Shown here one piece after another: positions 1 to 5,504 of a stretch of DNA of 5,504 nucleotides (positions are counted from its first letter, which is position 1; each line of letters starts with the position of its first letter). Under the pieces are notes generated by a model. The model was not told the DNA's origin. It did no database searches and saw only the letters and a program-made list of their open reading frames with translations. The DNA comes from Candidatus Jordarchaeia archaeon (GTDB lineage: Archaea > Asgardarchaeota > Jordiarchaeia > Jordiarchaeales > Freyrarchaeaceae), in assembly GCA_018383835.1 (NCBI GenBank), contig JAHAWR010000027.1, positions 10,146 to 15,649 of the forward strand. Direction: 5' to 3'. The translations under genes were made by a program, and so were the position numbers.

Positions 1-40
1 CGTGGAGGAAAAGGCAAAGAAAGCGCCCCCAAGCGCATAA
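1..40 (+). CDS. Possible 3' end of an upstream gene (partial)
   Basis: Frame 2 (bases 2-37) reads VEEKAKKAPPSA and stops at TAA 38-40. A short Lys/Glu/Ala/Pro-rich tail like this is typical of the C-terminus of a cytoplasmic archaeal protein. The other two forward frames stay open to TAA 88-90 and TAG 102-104, but they read Arg/Pro-rich peptides that run into the promoter-like region, so frame 2 is preferred. Only 12 codons are visible and no family can be named. An alternative is that these bases are non-coding, or the start of a divergent minus-strand gene. Confidence 0.35.
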   Translation, partial: VEEKAKKAPPSA

Positions 41-76
41 GGATAATAAAGTTGACCGGTGCACCAACCCCCCACC

Positions 77-91
77 TTTTATTTATCTAAA
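77..91 (+). promoter_or_regulatory. Candidate archaeal box A (TATA) promoter of the three-gene cluster
   Basis: TTTTATTTATCTAAA lies in an otherwise GC-richer gap and resembles the archaeal box A. Box A normally sits about 25 bases upstream of the transcription start, which would put the start near 105-110 and give a leader of roughly 15 bases before the GTG at 123. The bases just upstream are C-rich and do not look like a purine-rich BRE, which weakens the call. It is the only AT-rich box ahead of the cluster, and no promoter is visible between the three genes. Confidence 0.45.
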
Positions 92-122
92 GAAGAGTTA
101 TTAGGTTTCATGTGAAATAATA

Positions 123-1319
123 GTGTTGAAAAGGTGCCTGGTGGGGGTTCTGTTGAAAAGGGGCGAAATGCTCAGGCAGTGGCTTGACAAGTGGTATGGT
201 CCTACTACGGGTGTAGTTAGTGGATATCTCTTCATTGAACTTTCAGTTATAAGTGAAACAGCTGAGGCACTTAAGAGCGGAGAAGACATAACACGGTTCC
301 TTAGGCTTTCTAGGGGTGACGTGTTAAACCCCAAAGTGGCGGAGGCAACACAGAAATTTCTGAGGATGTTTTCCAACGATGTTTTTCTCTCACCCCTTCT
401 CCGAGGGGACTTGATAGCCGTTGTAGTTGTAGAGTTAAATGACAGTAGGATCTGCGTGGTCGGGTACGGAAAAGAGAAGTGGCTCTGTATCTTTAAGACA
501 CGTGAGAGAGAGGCGAAGATGATAGTTACAAACATTCTTTCACTACTTGGCTTCAGCGAGAGGACGTATAAGCTTAGTGGGACAAGAATACTAGTGGAGG
601 GGTTAGATTGCTGGGTTAGGAAGCTTTTTGAGGGCAACGACCTCGAGTACGTGTGGGTGCGTGACTCGTTTGAAATGGGGGGGCCTTTACCAAAGGACTT
701 AAATTTGATAATTAGAGCGGTGCAAAATCTTTTTGAAAGCCCGTTTTTCGCGTCTTCGCTGCTACTTTTCCTAGATCAGAAGAGCGGAAGAGGAATTTGG
801 TGCCTAAGGTACCACAATGAGGTCTCATGCGTTTTTTCGGGATTAGGAGGGGAGCCATATAACAGAGAGGTGTCAGAGGCTATAGCTGAAGTTTACGACT
901 GCTATGTAAGCGGGTTAGCTAAGCTTGAGCCCAAGGAGGAAGAAGTCACTCCAGCAGGGGAGGGAAGTGTAGAGGCTGAGGAGGCTGAAGTGGTAAAGGA
1001 GAACGAGAAGAGAACTACGGAGATAGTTACGCCAGTCTTACAGCTGAATCTTTCAGAAATTAAAGGGGCGTTGTATGACGTTAGGGAGAGGCTCGCCGCC
1101 CTTGAAGGGAGAGTGAATGTTATTGAGGGGAAACTGTCCTCTCTTTTGACTGCTTGTGAAGCAGGAGGTTTAGCTGAAAAAGTTGATGAAAAGTTAAGGC
1201 TGATAGATGAAGCTACGGCGAGAATTAGGGACTTCATAAGTGAGTTCTCGGAGAAGTTGCAGGAATTAAGGAGGCATAAAAACGACCTTTTGAGGTCAAT
1301 TGAAGACCTTTCAAGGTAG
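123..1319 (+). CDS. Unrecognised cytoplasmic protein with C-terminal coiled coil, first gene of the cluster
   Basis: This 398-aa protein is not recognised as a member of a named family. Residues 1-268 look like an alpha/beta globular part with no transmembrane helix or signal peptide. Within it, two segments (about 80-140 and 199-265) share a pattern: a helix, an F..SP turn, beta strands with R, Y..E, C.F positions, then a helix. This suggests an old internal duplication. Residues 269-304 are an acidic Glu-rich linker, and 310-398 are a long charged helix with heptad-like hydrophobic spacing, predicted coiled coil. The start is uncertain: GTG 123 is the farthest upstream, GTG 141 (preceded by AAGGTG at 131-136) and ATG 168 (preceded by AAAAGGGGCG) are in-frame alternatives. 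The gene ends 8 bases before the next one, implying an operon. The coiled coil suggests oligomerisation or a scaffold/adaptor role beside the ligase gene, but that is inference. Confidence 0.85.
   Translation: MLKRCLVGVLLKRGEMLRQWLDKWYGPTTGVVSGYLFIELSVISETAEALKSGEDITRFLRLSRGDVLNPKVAEATQKFLRMFSNDVFLSPLLRGDLIAVVVVELNDSRICVVGYGKEKWLCIFKTREREAKMIVTNILSLLGFSERTYKLSGTRILVEGLDCWVRKLFEGNDLEYVWVRDSFEMGGPLPKDLNLIIRAVQNLFESPFFASSLLLFLDQKSGRGIWCLRYHNEVSCVFSGLGGEPYNREVSEAIAEVYDCYVSGLAKLEPKEEEVTPAGEGSVEAEEAEVVKENEKRTTEIVTPVLQLNLSEIKGALYDVRERLAALEGRVNVIEGKLSSLLTACEAGGLAEKVDEKLRLIDEATARIRDFISEFSEKLQELRRHKNDLLRSIEDLSR
124..161 (+). repeat. 11-bp direct repeat at the 5' end of the first gene
   Basis: TGTTGAAAAGG occurs at 124-134 and again at 151-161, 27 bases apart start to start. 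The spacing is a multiple of three, so both copies encode Leu-Lys-Arg (residues 2-4 and 11-13 from the GTG at 123). It may be a small in-frame duplication near the gene start, or a paired site close to the presumed transcription start. Chance similarity is also possible. Confidence 0.45.
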
Positions 1320-1327
1320 GCGAAAGT

Positions 1328-2068
1328 ATGAAAAGAGAGGCCAGTATTTTTGAGAAAGGCGACTCAGTTGCAACGTCACTTCTCTCCATCCTGGATGAAA
1401 TGGAGCGGCTTGTTTCGCAGGCTGTTGAGTTAGCAACGGAATACTCGCGTCTTTATGCCCTTTTACATTCAGTAGTCGATAAGACCTTTATTAGGAAAAT
1501 TGAAAGAATGAAGGAGGAGGGTAGACTCTCTGTTCCGAGAGAAGGTGAAAAGTTCATCCCGCTGATGCTCGTATCAACGCAAGAAGAGAAAGACGCACAC
1601 TTATCGAGCTTTGTAAAACAAGTTTTTGAGAAGAAAAGGGTGGAGGGAAACCCATTCTACTACCTTCTCTTTCCAGAGGCGGAAGGGGATTTAGAGTCAG
1701 GGGAGAAAATAGTGAGAATAATATCTTCTCTACTATTTGGGGTGAACGAACTAAACGCCGTTGTCATTCTTCTTCGTTCATTTAAGGCAATGCCCGCAGG
1801 AGGCGGCGCGGTAGTTATAAACGACCTCACAACCCTTGACAGGCACAATGTTGTTAACTCACTGTTAAGCTCCAGCATAAGCGTAATCTTTGATAACGAA
1901 ACTTTTGGAGGAGGGCCCATAGCATATTGCATACACGTTTTCGCTAAGAGTAGAAGGCAGCTCTCGTTTCTAGACGTGAGCGTGCCTGAAAATATGATTG
2001 ATAACGTGCTTAACAGCCTTGTCTCCGCGGTGAAAAATGCGCTGGAAAGGGTGGGTGATCAAGGTTGA
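1328..2068 (+). CDS. Unrecognised 246-aa alpha/beta protein, second gene of the cluster
   Basis: No family is recognised. From ATG 1328 the protein starts with a long helical region (about residues 12-65, with spaced Leu/Val and many charges), followed by an alpha/beta region. Hydrophobic strands stand out at about 136-145 (LNAVVILLRS), 160-165 (GAVVIN) and 184-189 (SVIFDN). Two glycine-rich turns, G158-G160 and G194-G196 (FGGGP), flank a helix with the sequence LDRHNVVNSLL. The C-terminus is an amphipathic helix (about 222-242). No signal peptide or transmembrane helix is seen, so it should be cytoplasmic. A weak ribosome-binding sequence, AAGGTAGG (1313-1320), overlaps the stop of the previous gene. 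The gene's own stop overlaps the TTG start of the ligase gene by 4 bases (TTGA), so translation of the two is probably coupled. The paired Gly turns could mark a binding site, but no known nucleotide-binding motif is complete. Confidence 0.88.
   Translation: MKREASIFEKGDSVATSLLSILDEMERLVSQAVELATEYSRLYALLHSVVDKTFIRKIERMKEEGRLSVPREGEKFIPLMLVSTQEEKDAHLSSFVKQVFEKKRVEGNPFYYLLFPEAEGDLESGEKIVRIISSLLFGVNELNAVVILLRSFKAMPAGGGAVVINDLTTLDRHNVVNSLLSSSISVIFDNETFGGGPIAYCIHVFAKSRRQLSFLDVSVPENMIDNVLNSLVSAVKNALERVGDQG
2054..2060 (+). promoter_or_regulatory. Strong Shine-Dalgarno site fixing the TTG start of the ligase gene
   Basis: GGTGATC is fully complementary to the conserved 3' end of 16S rRNA and lies 4 bases before the TTG at 2065, inside the last codons of the 246-aa gene. 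It is preceded by further G/T-rich sequence (GGGTGG). An in-frame TGA at 2056-2058 rules out a start farther upstream. Together with the conserved GIESE motif at residues 13-17, this decides the TTG start. Confidence 0.85.
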
Positions 2069-5000
2069 GCTTTCCAAACTTTAAGTTACCTTTCACGCAC
2101 GGTATAGAGTCGGAGATTCAAATAGTGAATCTGAAGGGCCGCTGGATTGACGGGGAAAAAATGGTTAGTATAATGGGCAAGATAGTTCATGATGTGGCAG
2201 ACGGACTCAAAGCTGTACTCAAAGACCCTCAGGATGAACTTGTAAAGAAGATAAGTAAAAAGACTTCAAACATAAGGGTTGCACTCGTTGAGAGAAGAGG
2301 AGACACACTTGTCATAACGTATGCTCTTCCTGATGGAAAAAAGATAGATGTAGAGTTGCTTGGTCGAGACCCCCATATAGGAACTATAACTTGGATTCTG
2401 GAGGCTGCCACACCTCCATGCGATAGCCTCGAGGAGCTCGCATGGTGGCTCCACACGATCCTCAAGCTTTCACATGATTCCCTCCCCGCGGGAGTCAAGC
2501 TCATAACAACTGGACTAAACCCCTTGATGGAATACCAGCAAGGGTTAAGCTTCGGCGACCATCACCATATGGGTATTCCTGACCCGAAACTCCGGCTTGC
2601 CGTTTATAATCTCATCCGCGCATTTATACCTCACCTAGTAGCCCTCTCAGTCAACTCTCCCTTCGTTAATGGGCGGCCAACGGACGCCGTCATGCTAAAG
2701 GATGGAAAGCTTCAGGCTCCAGGATGCGTTAGAAGCATTAGGCTGCAACTTAACGTCCGGCAGCTCGGTCCAGACGACCCGCAACACTACATTCCCTACC
2801 TCAAATCTCTTGATGAGGAGTTCTTCGAGAAAACGATTGGTCGCACACCTGCCAGAATGTGTGACATGTATCCATTCACGAAGTATGGCACCGTTGAGGT
2901 AAGGTTCTTTGACTGCCAGATAAGCATAATACGAAAAGTAGCTCTTGCAGCCCTTCTTCAAGCGTTAGCTCTCAAGGCCAAGAAGCTCCTTGAAACAGGA
3001 GAAGAAATACCCGAAGTAGACTCGGAGACGCTAATTAAAAATAGAAGGTCGGCGGTCAGGTGGGGGTTAACGGGTGCTTTCTATAAACCAAAGGACATCG
3101 AGCTGTTTGCTAAAAAACATCCCGACTTTGCACGCATGTACTTTTTTGACTACAGGTCTGGTGGCAAGGAACCTGTAAAGCGGCTGGTGGACGCAGTCAA
3201 GAACATGTTCTTCTTCTTAAGGGAGGAGTTGGAGGAGCTAGGAGTATTGAAGTCGGAGTATCTAAGCCCAATTCTAGTAAGTGTTTATGGTGATATGGCG
3301 GGAAGGATTGCTGCCCCGATGACTACTGCCGACTACCAGCTCGAGAAGTTTTTCGAGTTGGGAGAGGACATCGAAAGTCTATCAAGGGAGCTACAGATAA
3401 TCGCCGATCAGACGTGCAATAATATTTGGAGCGACCCGCTGTCTGGCACGCCAAACCTACAGGAGCTCATCATGGTGCCTGTATCCCTCGAAGTATCCTT
3501 AGAGACGCCTGTGGTATTTGAGGGGCAAACAGTAACTTGCCGGGTGTTCGTTGAAAACAAGGGGGACGAGATAGTAAGAGACCTCACCCTACGATGCCTA
3601 GTGGTAAATCAGAGTGGTGAAGAGGTACTTGAAGAGGAGTTTGCATTGGATTCGCTGGAGCCCGGCGAGAAGAGGTTTGGTGAAGTGGAGTTTGAAGCAG
3701 AGGCGGGAATTTCACAGTATACTTTAAGTGCCGAGCTTATAGTTTCCTCTGAGCTTGTTGCGGTAGATAAACTGGCAATACCCGTCTACAGAGTTAACTG
3801 CAAATCAGACCTAATAGCGCATGTTGACGGAGTAATAGTTACTGGAGAAACGGAAATACCGTTCATAGTTGCCGTCGAGAACGCCACACCACAGGACATG
3901 TACTTAACGCTCAGAGTGGCCGTTGTAGATAAGGATCAGGGTCGTGAACTTGACTACGTAACGAGCGAGGTTAAGCCATGGGGAGTATACCTTAAGCCCA
4001 TAAGGGCACGTGACCAAGTGCTTTTTGTCGCCATGTCGGAGGAAACAGCGAAGCTAGACTGGGCGAAAGCCGTGCTGGAAGGACAAACCGAGGGAAGCTG
4101 GATCGAAATAGAGCCACTCATTCTGAAGCCTTGGCTCTACAGTTCATGGATCAGCCCAAGGTGCTCTATAAAAGCGCAGCTCATAGACTCTAGCGGGAGG
4201 GTGATCTCTGAAAGCTGGTCAAGGGACTTCAGAGTTTTCTTCCAAGGGGCAATGGTCTCCGTCGAAGTCGGACGAATTCCGAAGCAAACGTATAACATAG
4301 GGGAAACCCTAGAGACGACAGTAATTGTCGACGCGAGTGAGCTCCTCTCCCCAACACCAGTCAACGTCACTGTGAAGGCGAAGTCCACGACTAGTGAAAC
4401 TGAAAAAAAGATTCTTGACGTGTCGGTCAAACCCGGGCTATCGACTAGTATACCCGTCAAGTGGACTATCCCAAGCGACGTTCTAAGAGGTGTAAAGGAC
4501 GAGGACATCTTGTATCTATCTGTGGAAATTTTCCACGATGGCGAACTCATAAACCTCGTTGAGACGGCTGCAAAGTTTAAGGTGGTTAGAGGGCCGGAGG
4601 TAAGCCTAAAGATTACATCGATGCCCGATATTGTCACGTCGGAATCGACCCTTACAGGGAAAGTTGCAATAAGGGGGCTTAGTAGCGCCCTAATCCCGTG
4701 TGACCTCGCAATAGAGAAGGTGTCCCAGGGAGGAGTAGAAAGGGCGGCTGTAATACCATTAAACGAACCGATAATAGACTCGCTAGTCGACATTCCTCCT
4801 CTAACCGTCCCAAGTGACGCGGATAAATTCATGGTCAGAGCAGTCCTCACAAAAAATGGGCAGAATCTGGCAGAGGATAGCTTAAACGTTAATGTAGTAA
4901 GTTTAAGGGAGGCGGTAAGAGTTTTCATACGTGAAATACCGGAGGTCATAGCACCTGGAACACTTTACGATGTAATAGTCCAGCTTGAAAACAACATAAA

Positions 5001-5504
5001 CACCCAAATAACATTCGACTTTGCATATGCAGAATCGGTGGATAACGCCATAATTCTGCAAGACGTGATACCGGTCAAAATAGAGGCGAGGGACAAAGTT
5101 CTCGTCAAAATACCGGTGAAAGCACCTCTGTTCACAGTGGACAAAGAGTGCAGATTGAGGTTCGAAATCAAGAAAGGAAGAGAGACAGGCTGGGTTAATG
5201 AGAAGCGCATGAAAGTTGAGGCTGTAAGGCCGGTAATGAGAGTGGCTTACATAAGCACACCACCTCTTTCAGAATACATTCAGGTCGAAAATGAACTTGA
5301 ACTGAGATTATCGCCATCCATTCAAAGCTTCGCCGACTACACTCTCCCAGTCAGAGCGGTTTTCGCCATATTCGAGAAGAAAACTAAGAAGGTTATTATG
5401 CGAAAAACAGCCGAAATTACACTCACAAAGGGAAGAATAGAAAAAATGACACATGAGCCACTAATATGGAAGATTCCGAGACCCGAGAAACCTGAGTCCT
5501 ACTA
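2065..5504 (+). CDS. GCS2-type carboxylate-amine ligase fused to tandem CARDB/Ig-like beta-sandwich domains (3' end beyond window)
   Basis: The frame is open from TTG 2065 to the edge: 1146 codons plus the bases TA. Residues 7 to ~450 match the GCS2 (YbdK-like) ATP-dependent carboxylate-amine ligase family, which joins a carboxylate to an amine by an acyl-phosphate route. Landmarks are PFTHGIESEIQIVN (9-22, E15/E17), ILEAATPPC (111-119, E113), FGDHHHMG (163-170), ALSVNSPFVNG (193-203), YGTVEVRFFD (274-283) and NRRSAVRWGL (326-335). Around 23-105 the domain carries an extra beta-rich insert. The YbdK DIRP motif reads DMYP here (267-270) and THP reads LNP (151-153), so the substrate may differ. 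From ~473 on come about six all-beta segments: 473-577 (clearest CARDB-like), 578-729 (longer), 730-843, 844-946, 947-1054 and 1055 to the edge. No signal peptide or membrane segment is present, so it should be cytoplasmic despite the stalk-like tail. The last segment lacks its final strands, so the gene probably continues beyond the window. Family is confident; the true substrate is unknown, and glutamate-cysteine ligation should not be assumed. Confidence 0.92.
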   Translation, partial: MSFPNFKLPFTHGIESEIQIVNLKGRWIDGEKMVSIMGKIVHDVADGLKAVLKDPQDELVKKISKKTSNIRVALVERRGDTLVITYALPDGKKIDVELLGRDPHIGTITWILEAATPPCDSLEELAWWLHTILKLSHDSLPAGVKLITTGLNPLMEYQQGLSFGDHHHMGIPDPKLRLAVYNLIRAFIPHLVALSVNSPFVNGRPTDAVMLKDGKLQAPGCVRSIRLQLNVRQLGPDDPQHYIPYLKSLDEEFFEKTIGRTPARMCDMYPFTKYGTVEVRFFDCQISIIRKVALAALLQALALKAKKLLETGEEIPEVDSETLIKNRRSAVRWGLTGAFYKPKDIELFAKKHPDFARMYFFDYRSGGKEPVKRLVDAVKNMFFFLREELEELGVLKSEYLSPILVSVYGDMAGRIAAPMTTADYQLEKFFELGEDIESLSRELQIIADQTCNNIWSDPLSGTPNLQELIMVPVSLEVSLETPVVFEGQTVTCRVFVENKGDEIVRDLTLRCLVVNQSGEEVLEEEFALDSLEPGEKRFGEVEFEAEAGISQYTLSAELIVSSELVAVDKLAIPVYRVNCKSDLIAHVDGVIVTGETEIPFIVAVENATPQDMYLTLRVAVVDKDQGRELDYVTSEVKPWGVYLKPIRARDQVLFVAMSEETAKLDWAKAVLEGQTEGSWIEIEPLILKPWLYSSWISPRCSIKAQLIDSSGRVISESWSRDFRVFFQGAMVSVEVGRIPKQTYNIGETLETTVIVDASELLSPTPVNVTVKAKSTTSETEKKILDVSVKPGLSTSIPVKWTIPSDVLRGVKDEDILYLSVEIFHDGELINLVETAAKFKVVRGPEVSLKITSMPDIVTSESTLTGKVAIRGLSSALIPCDLAIEKVSQGGVERAAVIPLNEPIIDSLVDIPPLTVPSDADKFMVRAVLTKNGQNLAEDSLNVNVVSLREAVRVFIREIPEVIAPGTLYDVIVQLENNINTQITFDFAYAESVDNAIILQDVIPVKIEARDKVLVKIPVKAPLFTVDKECRLRFEIKKGRETGWVNEKRMKVEAVRPVMRVAYISTPPLSEYIQVENELELRLSPSIQSFADYTLPVRAVFAIFEKKTKKVIMRKTAEITLTKGRIEKMTHEPLIWKIPRPEKPESY

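Noticed and set aside
41..122. RNA gene, terminator hairpin or CRISPR repeat in the gap before the first gene
   Set aside because: No stable inverted repeat, tRNA-like fold or repeat array is visible. Only a promoter-like AT-rich box can be supported.
101..637. 178-aa open frame on the minus strand
   Set aside because: It is antisense to the first gene and Ser/Thr/Pro-rich. The plus-strand frame has normal protein composition and a clear coiled coil.
744..773. Transmembrane helix in the first gene (residues 208-217, FFASSLLLFL)
   Set aside because: The hydrophobic run is only about 10 residues and is followed by polar DQKSGRG, so it fits a buried strand better than a membrane span.
2560..2568. 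Three consecutive histidines (H166-H168) as a metal tail or cloning tag
   Set aside because: They sit at the HxH motif of the GCS2 family (HVHVG in YbdK) and are explained by it.
2702..2902. 66-aa open frame on the plus strand inside the ligase domain
   Set aside because: It is in another frame than the conserved GCS2 motifs that cover the same bases.
4384..4450. CGACTAGT occurring twice 54 bases apart
   Set aside because: Both copies encode Thr/Ser stretches in the beta-sandwich region and the match is too short to separate from chance.
4137..4949. 270-aa open frame on the minus strand
   Set aside because: It lies antisense to the ligase-stalk gene, whose frame is continuous and matches domain patterns. 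The antisense product is Ser/Thr/Leu-rich with no domain pattern, as expected of a shadow.
3481..5504. S-layer or secreted adhesin made of CARDB repeats
   Set aside because: The repeats are in one frame with an N-terminal cytoplasmic-type ligase domain, and there is no signal peptide or membrane anchor in the visible part.

Overview
The window looks like chromosomal DNA of an archaeon, probably a thermophilic TACK-group (Thermoproteota-like) organism. The signs are AGA/AGG as the main arginine codons, frequent ATA isoleucine codons, GTG and TTG start codons, a TATA-like box A ahead of the first gene and a GGTGATC Shine-Dalgarno sequence inside the cluster. The lineage is an inference from composition and layout; no marker gene is present.

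Layout: bases 1-40 probably hold the last codons of an upstream gene. A short AT-rich promoter-like stretch follows (about 77-91). Three same-strand genes come next with almost no space between them: an unrecognised 398-aa protein with a C-terminal coiled coil (123-1319), an unrecognised 246-aa protein after an 8-base gap (1328-2068), and a very large gene that overlaps it by 4 bases and runs off the right edge (2065 to beyond 5504; 1146 codons visible). Coding density is close to 100 percent and no RNA gene, CRISPR array or mobile element was seen.

The large gene is the key to the window. Its first ~450 residues are a recognisable GCS2-type (YbdK / glutamate-cysteine ligase type 2) carboxylate-amine ligase domain, with GIESE, ILEAAT, DHHHMG, TVEVRFFD and NRRSAVRWGL motifs. 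After it come about six predicted all-beta, CARDB/Ig-like segments of ~100-150 residues, the last cut by the window edge. There is no signal peptide, so this is most likely a cytoplasmic ATP-dependent amide-forming enzyme on a long beta-sandwich stalk, which is an unusual architecture.

Tight spacing and translational coupling suggest that the three products act together. A reasonable but unproven picture is a cytoplasmic complex: the ligase-stalk protein forms an amide bond on an unknown small molecule or protein, the coiled-coil protein is a scaffold or adaptor, and the 246-aa alpha/beta protein is a partner. Substrate and pathway cannot be read from the sequence.
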